Below the pieces are notes generated by a model that was given only the letters and a program-made list of their open reading frames with translations, was not told the DNA's origin and searched no databases. 64,000 bases of DNA, taken from contig JABBOT010000013.1 in the NCBI GenBank assembly GCA_016165875.1, positions 9,683,478 to 9,747,477 of the forward strand, read 5' to 3'. A program made the translations under genes and the position numbers. This stretch comes from Acanthopleura granulata. Taxonomy: Eukaryota > Mollusca > Polyplacophora > Chitonida > Chitonidae. Of the stretch, positions 48,901 to 60,682 are shown piece after piece (position 1 is the first letter of the stretch; each line of letters opens with the position of its first letter).

Positions 48901-51900
48901 GAGTGTAAGTTGTTATCTCTTAAACACTTACATGAACAGTTAGAATAAAACCCTAACAGTGGTAAATTGTCAAGGGGCTGGATTTCACCCGTATCTTCTG
49001 GGCGACCATTCGCTGCTCTGGTTTACTCCCCACGCTGTAGTCTTTCATATTTTATATTTTACAGCGAACATCCAAGTCTTGGGCTAAATGAAAAGGGGGT
49101 TTAAAAAGAACAGGGACAAAGCACCGTCCTTCAACGGGCTCCTAGCAAACCCTCTAAGTTAAAGGCTGGGTCAAATGCCAAACAACGTTTTTAACAACTT
49201 TGCAATTTTCAAGACACGTCACCTTGTTAATTTTCACTCCTGTGGCAACACATATCAACCTTGTGTTTCTATTTGATGTATTTATTTAATTGAAAGTTTT
49301 TCTTTTACGTCGAATATTTACGCCCACCCATTATGGTGGGAGGGGACCCACGACCACCCACAGGTTCCTGGCAGACCGTCCCACGTACGGCCGGAATGGA
49401 AGCCAGCATGGGCTGAACTCATAGCCACCATATTGGTGAGAAGCGCCTGAGTCATTACGCTGCACTATCGCGTCTACCACAAGTGAAGCAGAGCCCCCTC
49501 CCCTCACAACCCTCAAGGTTTAATTTGAGGATACCACATAATAATAATAATAATAATAATAACAACAACAACAACAAAAACAATAATAATAATAATAATA
49601 AAAATAAATAAAGATACCATATAATCCGGTTTGCAAATATTCTACCACACAATAATTTATACCTCCGACCATTGTCGCCTCCACGCTAACCTTGTCCGGC
49701 TTTCCAAACAGGAAGACGGCGATGTTAAGCGGGTAGACCCCAATGCACAACAGAGCCCCATACTCCATGGCTTTGCTACCCAACTTCTCAACTGTACCCG
49801 CAGAGAGTGCCATCTGTGCAGTCAGCATCCGGGCTTTTCCCACCGTCTGATGGGCCATCTCCTTCAAAACGCGTTTGAAAGCCGGGAAAAATCGAGTCCA
49901 TACGCCCTGGAGGAATGAATATTGATTTATGGATTTACTCTTTTACTTGATGGCTATTTAACTTCATGGGGAAATTGGTGCGGCCCTCACTGACTCGAAT
50001 GGTCCAAGCCATGTCATACTGCAACTAACGGTTCTTTGACCATTGAGGTCAGGTCGATATTTCAGTCATTCCGCTTTTACTTTGCAAGACATGCACGCAT
50101 CTTGAGTCAGTGGGGTCAGCCGTACCATGTGAGGAACGTATTAAATACGAATGATTACGTCATACAGAGTAAATTCAGAGAAGTAAGTTGTTACTTCCTG
50201 AAGCCTTACATGAACACTTAGAGTTGACAAGAGGCCGGATTTCGCCGGTAACGTGTGACTATTTCCCTACCATTACACGGTTGTCGCTCCTCTTGTTTTC
50301 TTCTTCGTGATGTAGTCTTTTATATTACGTCTGAAGGCAATTTAATGCCTCTATATGACTACAGGGGATCAAACAGGGAACACGCGTAGTACACAAGCAC
50401 TCCAGTGTCATAGGAGATTAATAATTTATTTATTTATTTATTTGATGGGTGTTTTACGCCGTACTCAAGAATATTTCACATACACGACGGTGGCCAATAT
50501 TATGATGGGAGGAAACTGGGCAGAGCCCGGGGGAAACCCACGACCATCCGCAGCTTGTTGCTAGACCTTCACACCTACGGCCTAAGAGGAAGCCAGCATA
50601 AGCTCGACTTGAACTCACAGCGACCGCATTGGTGGGAGCCTTCTGGGTCATTGCGCTGCGCTAACGCGCTACTCGAAGCCACGGAGGCCCAGTCAAAGCA
50701 GATAACGACCTGCCTCACTACGATTTAGATCACATGGTGTATCACGTCAGAGTCTCCCATTGAACAAGACATGCAAGAGATCAACAGTAGACAAGTTTGC
50801 TTGTCACCAGACCCGAAAAAAGCCTTCAACCATCTTCAAGGCCAATGATGTCCTTTGCAAATTACCATTTTCTTTTTCACTGGGATCTCACTACATTCCA
50901 GCTCAAGTCATATTAATATCTGCATTCATGTTCACAGCACACAGTAAGTCTCTTCGTCATTTCCATATTGGTGAAGTATTCCTGACATGGCGCTAAGCCA
51001 TGGTTATTCATTCATAGCAAGTTATATACGTATAAATTTTAATAGTACACGGAGATCACACTTATAGTAAATTAAAGTAAAACGAAATAGTCGCTCCCTG
51101 GCTACTTGCGCCAAGCCATCTTCACGTTACGATACCAACAGTGCTTCTTGCCATGGTAGTAACGTGCTCTTAACGCTAAGACGACTTCGAGCAAGTGCGC
51201 CTTGATGCCTTGCCTCCATAAAGAAAAGTTTCTTTTCCCTAGCCAGTGACGTCATTTCCTTCAGTTGTTTCAGGTTCATGGCGGCCGGTTTTTCAACGAG
51301 CACGTGCTTCCCATGGTTAAGGAACAGGAGAGTGAGTTTGTGGTGCTCTTGGTGCATGGTCCCTATGTACACCACATCTATAAGATAAACAAGGGTTAAT
51401 GAGCAATGTTCTCTGTGATACGCGCACCGTATCTGTGATATAAAAAAGAGTTATTTAGCAGTCTTCTCTGTGAATGGTGCCTGCATACACCAGTGACCTC
51501 GTCTCTAAGATAAACAAGAGTTATTTAGCAGTGTTCTCTGTGAATGGTGCCTGCATACACCAGTGACCTCGTCTGTAAGATAAACCAGAGTTATTTGACG
51601 GAGCTCTCTGTGAATGGTGCCATTATACATCAGTGACCATATATGAAAGATTGTGAAGTGACCTAGATATGGTGCCTTTACACCCAACATGTTTAAGACA
51701 AACAAGTGATATTTAGCTCCGAATGACTATAATCTTAACTTCTGTATTATTTTATTATTTATTATTTTATTTATTTGTTTGTTTTCTTTATTTAATTGGT
51801 GTTTTACGACGTACTCTAGAAAATTTCACGTATGCGACGGTGGCCAACATTATGCTGGAAAGAAACCACGGCCATCGGCGCGTTTTTTGGCAAACTTTCC

Positions 51901-54847
51901 CACATACGACCGGACATGAAGCCATAGCATAAGCTGAACTTGAACTCACAGCGACCGCGTTTTGAAAGGCTCTTAGGTCATTCTCCGGCACTAGACTTGT
52001 ATTAATATAGGCCCTCTTCTGTTGGGTAACATATAGTTACTAAGTCCTGCATAATGCAAATGGCGTCAAAATACAACAATAAACCATTATCTAGAGCGCC
52101 ATAAGAATCGCTCCGATCAATGTTACCTCGCCCAAGGTGTCTTGAAATACTCACCTACATTAGCATCCTGGGCTAGTTCAATGTAAGAGCCGTAAGCCGT
52201 GGGGATTCCCCGCTCTTTGGCAAACTCCTGGGCCCGCGACAGGTCTCTCGCCGCCACAGCAACAGCCTATGAAAGATGAACACAGAGATATTAATGTGTC
52301 ACGAGACCAGGATTACGTGTCTGATCCATGAGACAATATAAATTTTCCCAACGACTACTGTTCCCTTTTACGTTTGCACTTCGTCATTTAATTATTAAAT
52401 TAAACAGGTACCAACGATTACAACATGAAGAGCAAACTAAAACAGCGACGACGTATGATAGTTTACAAATGACACATGTATATAAACAGGTTAAATATGG
52501 TCCCTTGACAATTTACTTCAGTTAGGGTTCTATCCTAGGTGTCCAGGTACATGTATACAAAGTAACAACTTAGACATTCTCCTAGCACCATGACTTGAGC
52601 ACAACTGGGTAGAAAATGCAGTGGTATTGAGAGCAATTTATTAGTCGTCACTGCTTCAGAGTTATTCAAAATGCTGCATCGTCGTTGCATTTAATTTAAA
52701 CGGTAACAAAAAGTCAGTCACAAAAACACTGTAAAGGGACGAGGCCTCAGGGATTAATATTACACCGGCAGTTTTATGCAGAAATACAATATAAAAGGCT
52801 AAAGCACAGAGAGTAAAACCTGAGCAGTGTAATATACCGATGAAATCCGGCCTCGCCTCAGTTTACCGGAGTTAGCATTTTAGAGAGAAAAACGTCGAAG
52901 CAGTACTCTTGGAATTCAACCGATGAGAATATACTTTGTTTAAATGCGACAGTCAATAATTAACCTTCACTCACCACTTCTGCACAAACCCGAGTGGTTT
53001 GCGATCTAAACGTTTTAATTGACAATTGCATTATGGATAAGAATTTCGGAATTACTGTTTTTCACCCAAAGAGTAGCCTTTATTCAACTGATAAACCTTA
53101 CCTGATTAATTGATTCGTCCACTTTATATACCTGCTAATGCTCACACTTTTGTCACCAGGCTCACATTTTTTAATTGAAATTACGTTCTCACACTCAATA
53201 TATAAAATCTCCTGTTTTTATGTTTTTTCGCAAAAATGTTTCATAATGTTGTTCTATGATGTTTTCCTATGGAATAACGACTAAATATGTCTCGACTCAC
53301 CAGCGAAAACTTCTAAAATCATGTTACAAATGCACAAACAAACTATTTTCTCCTGGACGGATTTGCGCTTTAAATCCCTACTCAGCACTTTACCCTGGAT
53401 CTGAAGAGGATCTGGAGCCCTTGATGGAAACACTGGTTTTGGGGGTGTCTCACTTTTTAGTGCTATCCGCATCGACGGCTCCGACCATATATACTTCAGC
53501 GCTTTTGGTGAAGTTTCATTAATTTCTCATTACAAAAACTGAAGTGCTGACACATAACAAATATCATTTAAAGGCTTTTACGTTCCTCTTAAAACCCACT
53601 TTTACATGGTAAGCTTCACTCAGCTCAGCTAAATTATTCTCGCCGCTTAACTACCGGCTACTTCCCCCCATTCCGCATTACCCTACAAAAGTAGTGTATA
53701 CAAAAGCCGTTAATCGTACATATGTTAATATTCATGGGGCATTTTTCTAAGTAACCATGAAGTAGATCGTGTGTCATCGTTTCTGCCTAGGTCAATGCCC
53801 TCAGAGTAGATCAAGCGTACTAGAATGTCATCTTTTCTGCCTACATGTAGGTCAATACCCTACGAGTCGATCACTTGTGCTAGCACTAATTTTAAATCAA
53901 TTATACATTAGTTTATACCCACAAGTCCGCGGCCTAGTGATTAGGGTGCTGTGGGTCAGTACAATGACACAACGTGCTCCTCATCGATGCGGTCACTGTG
54001 AGTTCAAGTCCAGCTCTGGCTGGCTTCCCATCTGGTCGTTCGAGAGAAGGTTTTCCAGCGACCTGCAGATGGTCATGGCTAGCTCCAGCTCGGTTTCCTC
54101 CCACCATAACGCTGGTCACCATGGAAGAAGTGAAATATTGTTGAGTACGGCGTAAAACACCAATCAGACAAATAAATTAATAAATAAATCAATGGAGATT
54201 GTAAGGATCCTACCACGGCTAAATATCATGATTTGGAGACCGCATATGTTGGTACAACAAACAGCTGTTTTACACCAACGTCATACGTCAACCAAATGCA
54301 AAAGTCTACCATGTAAGGAGAAAAATCAGTACAGTAACGACAGTATGATACATGTATTTGATTTATTTATTTATTTCATTGGTGTAAGAATATTTCACTC
54401 ATACGACGACGGACATGCAGTTGACACGTACAGTGTCACAGATAACCGGTGAAATACGGCCTCTTGTCCATATACTTCATTTAGAGTATTATTCTAACAG
54501 CTCAGATAAATGCTTAAATAGTACCACCTTCCACGCACTCTAGCACCATGGCTTCAACAGAATTAGGTAAGGAAATGATGTGACCTACATTACAAGGCGT
54601 TACCAAAGAATTGTCGACACATGCACATACACAAGTAGAAAAATCACATGAAAACAACGCCAAGGAACATAGAATCCTGGTTTGTGCAGGGATACAATAT
54701 AAAAGACGGAAGGGAAAAGCCAATCCTATAACAGTTACTTTGGATAGTTGATCTCACCTTATGTTCTGACGAGGGCAGTGCCGTCAAACTGTTCACAAAA
54801 TCCCCCGAGATCTTCCCGGCACTGCAGATTCCCCACCGCGTCGCCAT
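45943..54847 (-). CDS. DHDH: DHDH copy E, dimeric dihydrodiol dehydrogenase
   Basis: Intact 330-codon frame: exon 1 54758-54847, exon 2 52155-52266, exon 3 51214-51377, exon 4 49663-49906, exon 5 48560-48684, exon 6 47063-47213, exon 7 45943-46049. Gly4 is Arg (MATRWG), next to the first glycine of the coenzyme-binding turn. Position 176 is Cys. Exon 5 has [14 protein letters not shown], the form shared with B and with outlier copy F, so it is probably the older state. It is the copy nearest the array edge and keeps sequence in intron 1 that B-D have lost. AATAAA is at 45697-45702. Confidence 0.88.
53929..54189 (+). mobile_element. SINE with complete head in intron 1, unit E
   Basis: Begins near CCGCGGCCTAGTGATTAGGG (box A-like) with box B-like GAGTTCAAGTCC and an AAATTAATAAATAAAT tail. 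In units B, C and D only the part after box A remains (19505-19720, 30780-31007, 42196-42424), joined to a poly-G run of about 10-13 bases. Confidence 0.85.
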
Positions 54848-55795
54848 ATTGCAGTGTACTGCTTAAGAAATATAGGTATATCGCACTTTCTGTGCTGTAA
54901 ATACCTGCTTCGTTTGTTGGCTTCGCGGCACGTACGGCTGAGTGACACTTCTTTAATACACTCACTGCAAATCGCTGTCACCGTTAGTCAACTTTGACCT
55001 CTTCACCCCGTGAGATGCACACACGCTTGCTTAGTCTGGATTACTAAAGCCCTTGTCCAGCCCTTTAACACTCACCAGTGGGCATGGTTCAGGTGTCCGT
55101 TAGACTCATCAGTTATTAATAGAAATATCTGGGGCATAATTTCCCGCTTCACAATCGGCCCTGACCCCAGTGATCTTGGAGGGAGTGAATATTTCTGTAA
55201 CGGCAGAGATGTACTGTGAGGAGTGTGGCCAAAAACTAAACCGTAAATGAGGTTTTGTTGTCCTTTCATGGATTACATCATACTTATAGGTACATGTGTG
55301 CTCAGAAAGCACTTATGTAGTACACAAACACTGCAGCGTCAGAACAGAAAACGATATATTTCTCTGCGACTTGGATATTTTGGTATAGCCCGTCAGAGTC
55401 TCCTATTCGGCGAGCTGAAAGGCGACAGATATCCGGCGAGCATGATCGCGGAAGGAACAGACAGCCTATCAGCTTTCAGGTTACATAGCAAATTTATGTT
55501 CTCCCGAGAGCGTTCACAGTTGGATAGTAATATACCAGAGGGTCCAACAACAGAGGGTGTAGGGATTTTTGATTTCATGAAGCCACTGCATTGGTGACAG
55601 ACATCTGGGTCATTACGCCACGATGGCGCGCTAACCTGCTCGACACACGGGGCCCCAACCGCACTGTAAGATTACTATAATAATTAATTTCATTTATCTA
55701 GGATTCTTTGGGGTAACTGGGCTTTTGGTGACTGGGAGCAACCAGAAGCAACTCGCAACATTCGCTGATTGAAAGCCCTGGTAGTCTGATTGACT

Positions 55796-57028
55796 TCGTA
55801 GTTTGCGAGTGGTATGTACGAAAGACTTGACGTTTCTGTTCTTATTATACCTGACAGGTGTCGGACAGGACACCTTTCAACTTGATGGGAATTCGCCCCC
55901 CCCCCCACCCCGTCTCCCAGGCCGATTTCCAATCTGCTCACAGTGAAAGATTTTCCCCCACACGACGAAACGGTTTCCTCGATATGCCGTTGAAAATCTT
56001 ATATGACAGGTCTAATCGATGAAATAGGCCAGCTAAAAAAGTATTAGCACACCATGAGCGTGTGCAGCGTCTGTTTTAAAAATACATCGACTTATATACA
56101 TCGACAAATACATCGATTTATCTTTTCCCGTCAGATATGTAACTTGGATTTTAAGCAACTTGAAATCTGATCTTGCCATAGAACTGCCACGTGAATGTAT
56201 GACTGGGCCTCTGTCGAACATTTGATAATACCATAGTAAAGTGCTCAAATTTTCAATTCCAGCACACCCATGCAGAAATATAGAAATGAAAGAAACCGGT
56301 CCCCTTTACGTACACCATCAGTTGCCTCCCGAACTTTAAACTTGCTATATATCAACTTTGGTGTGAAAAGGTATCGCTTGAACGAAATTATCTCCGTGCT
56401 GATGGAAACTCAACGGCCACGACACCCCCTCTTTCAACAATTACCGACTAAAAAGATCATTTCAAGAATTTCTTTGAATCACAATCTGTGCAATATTGAG
56501 CTACCTTTTTAATTAAGGCCTCTCAATTACGACAGTTGGACGAATATGATACTTTGGAATACTAGTAGCTTACAACTAAGCTTAATAGCATAGAACTCTC
56601 CAACTAGGTATCAAGTATACACAAATTTGGGTCTCGTTATCATATTTTTGTTGTGATGGGAATTCCCTCAACAACATGCCTTATAAACAACAAATAGCTA
56701 TACCTGTTATCAACTCTACAGATATGTCTTTGTACAAAACAAAAACTATGAATAACATCACTCCAATTTTTCACAGAAATGTCATATAGAAATTGAACTT
56801 TGATTCAAGCAAAATATTTATCTAACTACTGTGCCAGCGTGGGACGATTAAGCACCCAGTTGCAAAGGTGCCCTTTCTGAATATATAAACTTCCCATAAA
56901 GAGAGCAAATCTGTTGCCATGAACTCAAAGCCGCCAAACAGTCTCTTCGAAGCACGACAAATTCCGACATTTGACTGCCGAAATATTGCGTGATTCGATT
57001 GGACACGCGAGATTTGCTGGCGCATTGA
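55796..57028. other. Non-array DNA right of the array edge, no gene recognised
   Basis: The sequence turns unique at 55796. Short open frames (up to about 80 codons, for example 56270-56512 plus) show no family motif and no convincing splice context. A poly-C run lies near 55900. Confidence 0.5.
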
Positions 57029-57505
57029 ATGGAAGGCCATGTGTTTTCTTGTCACACAGTGGTGCAATATGTACACATTCCTTTGTTGCCGGAGTTATAC
57101 AAGCTCGTCGGCGTACGTTATACCTGGCAGAGAAAAACTTCCCTCTCTTCTATCGACAGAGGTCAACTCATACATGTACATGGCCACACACCACAATTAA
57201 TTCATCTGGGTCGGGACGGACGAAGCTTGCCCCTTTCTATTTTTAGAGATATTTTCTTTTGCTTCCCTGAGCTGCCCTTTTTCATTTTTCTGCTTGATGG
57301 GTGGTATCATTTTGTAAGACAGGCTTCAAAGTTTCATTCCAGGTATACATTTGTGTGCTTTTCAGGAAATGGAGGCGGATGCACACAAGGCAAAAGTAAT
57401 GATAAATCAGGGCTCACTGATCTGTCACTTGGTCGGATTGACCCCTGTCAGGTGTTTGTCAAATATGCGAAAAATTTCAGACTTCATGCCCTATCAGGAA
57501 TTTGA
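57029..57505 (+). other. 158-codon open frame of unknown status
   Basis: The longest uninterrupted non-repeat frame outside the genes. It has an odd composition, a hydrophobic stretch (FPELPFFIFLLDGWYHF) about residues 75-92, and no motif that I recognise. A run this long can occur by chance in about 8 kb of non-coding DNA. No neighbouring exon supports it, so I do not call it a gene. Confidence 0.2.
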
Positions 57506-57884
57506 CTGGAGTTTTCTCAGGGAACAAGGACTATGAGGCCCTGAGGGTTTAGGACTTGCCGATTTAGGGACAGTGCTGTGAGACATGTATACATATGTTA
57601 ACATGTATGTAATGGGAAATTAATTGTGGTGTATGGCACATACACTAAGCGTGTGAGAGGTCTCATGGCTAATGCTGGGCTGTACAAGGCACGTCTATAT
57701 ACGCTAACGTGGGCCTAGGCAACTGTCTGAATGTCATTTGTCCTACTTTTATTACAAATCCTTTACTGTTGTTGTTGCTCGTTAACATATCTGTATATAT
57801 TAATCTCTCCACAATATGGCTGTCATATTGACGAGGTGGATATAAATGACTGCTGCATGGAGAGTAAAATCTGGACAGCGACGA

Positions 57885-58200
57885 CAGTGTTATAGTTGGC
57901 AAATGGTAACACTTAACAGTGAAATCCGGCCTCTTGTCAATTTACCTCCGTTAATGTTTTGTTCTAACTGCTCATGTCAGTGTTTAAGAAGTAACAATTT
58001 ATACGTCCTTAGCATCATGACTTAAGCAGAATTTTTTGAAAGAAATTGCAGTAATGTTAAATGGTATATGCTAGATGTCACTGGTCTAGAATTACTCAAA
58101 AATGCTGTGTTGTCATCGTTGCTTTTATGATAACTGTCATACGTAATGACAACACTGCATTTTGAGTAATTTTTTAACCGTACGTGAGTCTAACATAGAG
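57885..58200 (+). repeat. MITE-like element with a hairpin core
   Basis: Member of the second dispersed family: AACAGTGAAATCCGGCCTCT, CAATTTACCTCCGTTAATGT, then AGCATCATGACTTAAGCAGA. Its right part forms an inverted repeat, 58090-58116 against 58146-58172, with about 27-base arms, one mismatch and one indel, and a 29-base loop. Confidence 0.6.
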
Positions 58201-58249
58201 CAATGAACACCAAGTGGATTGAAATTAGCAACACTTTCCCCTTTTTTAT

Positions 58250-58645
58250 TATTTGAATGTCCAGTAATGTGCTAGCACGTTTTCCGTTATTCGGATCCGG
58301 ATCAATTGATTGACTGATTGATTGACAGTTACAATGGAGCTATTTCCTTATTCGCGTCTCAACTCTTTTACTTTTTGTTACTGGAATATTCACGTTTTCC
58401 AATGATTCCGGATTGTTTGGTCGACTGATTACTTGATTTCATTGAGTAACAGTTACAACCACAGTTACGATGGAGCTGACATATTGCCTTATTTGGATTT
58501 CAACACTTTTACTTTTTGTTATTGCAATATGGAATATCCTTCTAGAACGTGTTTTCGTAACTTGAATGCCGAATCAATCAATCAGTCAAACCAAATCGGG
58601 ACTCGAATAAGGAAAAACGTGCCAGCACGTTATTTCACATTTGAA
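58250..58645. repeat. Fold-back repeat with inverted ends and an internal duplication
   Basis: Left TGCTAGCACGTTTTCC (about 58269) is inverted at right as GGAAAAACGTGCCAGCA (about 58611-58628). Inside, a block with CAGTTACAATGGAGCT and CTTTTACTTTTTGTTA is present twice (about 58326-58400 and 58448-58545). It looks like a non-autonomous DNA transposon; no transposase frame. Confidence 0.5.
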
Positions 58646-58689
58646 TAAACAATAACGAAAACCGAAAGTGGTGCATACTTCAACATCCC

Positions 58690-59100
58690 TTTACATGAAA
58701 GGTAAGAATATTACTTTGGCAGGAGGCCAGATCTCTCCTGTTAGGTGTGAGCATTTGCGAACTACCGCATTGTGGTCTTCGCCATGCTTTTAACTTTCAC
58801 GATGTCGTCTTTCATATTGTATTCCTCCATAAGCCTGTTTTTTCTGGTGGACTAGGCATTCCCGAGGAATGGCCCTCTGTATTGTTTTCGCGTTACATGT
58901 TATATGTGATGACAACACAGCATTTTGAGTAATTTTAGAACAGTGAGCCTAACAAATAGCAATGAACATCACTGCATTTTTTTTTACCTAGTTCTGCTGA
59001 AGCCATGGTACCAGGAGGCGTTAAAATTGCCACAATTTCTACCTTCGCACGAAGAGTTAGAATAAAACCCTAGCTGTGTGAGTTGGCATGTAGTCGCTCC
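58690..59100 (-). repeat. MITE-like element, inverted copy
   Basis: Its middle (58905-58975: GTGATGACAACACAGCATTT, then TGAGTAATTTTAGAAC) repeats the right arm of the 57885-58200 element. The right end has GTTAGAATAAAACCCTAGCT as in the intron 4 element of the array. Confidence 0.5.
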
Positions 59101-59174
59101 TCTGCTTATGCCTTAAAAATGATACTTGTATCAAAAGGATTGCTTGCGCACTCAATGTGATTTCTCCGTAGCGG

Positions 59175-59520
59175 AGATTTTATTTATTTATTTGACTGGT
59201 TTTTTACTCCTTACTCAAAAATATTTCACTGAAGCGACGGTGGTCAGCATCATATGGTGGCAAGAAACCGGACAGAGTCAGGGGAAACCCACGACCATCC
59301 GCAGACTGAGCCCAGGGGAAACCCACGACCATCCGCAGACTGAGCCCAGGGGAAACCCACGACCATCCGCAGACTGAGCCCAGGGGAAACCCACGAACAT
59401 CCACAGACTGAGCCCAGGGGAAACCCACGAACATCCGCAGACTGAGCCCAAGGGGAACCAACGACCATACGCAGATTGAGCCGGGCGAAACACACCACCA
59501 TCCGCAACCTGAGACATTTT
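59175..59520 (-). mobile_element. SINE with an internally amplified 34-bp core
   Basis: The tail run TTTATTTATTTATTTGACTG and flank identify a minus-strand SINE, but its core GGGGAAACCCACGACCATCC, GCAGACTGAGCCCA is repeated about seven times (59281-59515, 34 bp each, the last two diverged). Because 34 is not a multiple of three, all three minus frames stay open and give repetitive peptides of the GFPWAQSADGR type; these are not genes. The tRNA head is not recognisable. Confidence 0.8.
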
Positions 59521-60079
59521 AGGACAGCAACCACGACACAATAGACCGGCATACCAAAAATGTTGATGATCCTCCCAATTCGCCTCCCTAATAGACCGTA
59601 GCATATTCAATGTCGTTGATCAGCGCACTTCTGATACCAAATTACTATGTGACGCTTGACAACCGAAGAAACTTTGATAAGCTTTATTCATAGTTATGCA
59701 AAATGAAGGGGGCCTTGAAACTGAAAGAACAGCGGTGATGAACTGAGTTAAAATGAAGTTACACGTCAGATAAAGAACTGTTATATGGGTATTATATCTA
59801 CATGTATAGCCCTTTGCTCTTCGTATTTCTTTATCCAAATCTACAGGCTAGATATCAGACGGATTAATCAGTCGTCGACGTCATATCGCATCCCGACCGC
59901 CTTCTTGACGTGATCGACCAATCCCATAACGTATTCGCTGTGTGACATTGGTAACAGGGGACTCTCCGTCAGCCCTAAATGGAAGAAAGAATGCAACCCT
60001 TTCAATCAAGGACAAGCACAATTCTAATAAATAGCCGATCATCAAAGAGAGAAGTACAACGGACTACAGTGCAGAGAGT

Positions 60080-60325
60080 AATACCACAACAGCGGTGAAG
60101 GTGTCATAGTTGGCAAGAGGCTAAACCCGAGCGGCGAAATCCAGCCTCTTGTCAGTTTACCTCAATTTAGGGTTTTATTTGATCTGTTCATGAAAGTGTT
60201 TAAAAAGTAACAACTTATATGCTCGCTAGCACCATGGCTTAAGCGAAATTAGGTGAAAATGTTACAGTAACGTTAAATGCAGTTTATTAGACATCATTGG
60301 TCTAGAATTACTTTGAACCACACCT
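60080..60325 (+). repeat. MITE-like element left of the GGT fragment
   Basis: Third copy in this region: GGCGAAATCCAGCCTCTTGT, CAGTTTACCTCAATTTAGGG, then AGCACCATGGCTTAAGCGAA and TGGTCTAGAATTACTTTGAA. It lies between DHDH-F exon 7 and the first GGT exon. The rest of 59975-60682 shows nothing else. Confidence 0.55.
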
Positions 60326-60682
60326 AACCTTTTCTTCACTGAATGTTCATAATATAGGACCGCCTATTCAGACTATATCTGGTCCCGCTACAAATTCTTC
60401 TAAGTGAAGATAGATTATACACCATGTATATGGCCAAGATAAGCTTTCTCGGGACAAAGGATTAAAGCTGCGTTACATTATGTGAATGGAGGCTCAATGC
60501 TTCTGGTGTTGAGAGAGGTTAAGGTGAGCAGTTTCTTATGTCTACCACTTTTGGCTTTCCTTTTGGCAGAAGCGCATGCTGGACACGCCTTGTCGCTCAT
60601 TTTTCTGGGTTAAACCCTCCAGCAGGATTTCAGTTCGGACCAGTTACATACTCTCCTGTATCAGCACTCAATCCGTTTTCAG

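Larger units (their letters stand above)
43910..55795 (-). repeat. Tandem array unit E and right edge of the array
   Basis: This last full unit carries DHDH copy E. It differs from B-D by about 0.5 kb of extra sequence at 53450-53975 (including the head of a SINE that the others have lost) and by unique sequence at about 55310-55575. At 55796 the similarity to the array stops inside the block that starts the next unit, which marks the array boundary. Confidence 0.85.

Noticed and set aside
53281..53472. Possible alternative exon in intron 1 (ends [16 protein letters not shown] before GTGAGT)
   Set aside because: The donor is good and conserved, but there is no family similarity, no clear acceptor, and exon 1 to exon 2 splicing already gives a complete protein.
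59204..59610. Three overlapping minus-strand frames of 85-110 codons with GFPWAQSADGR-type repeats
   Set aside because: The 34-bp period keeps every frame open; this is an amplified SINE core and not a protein gene.
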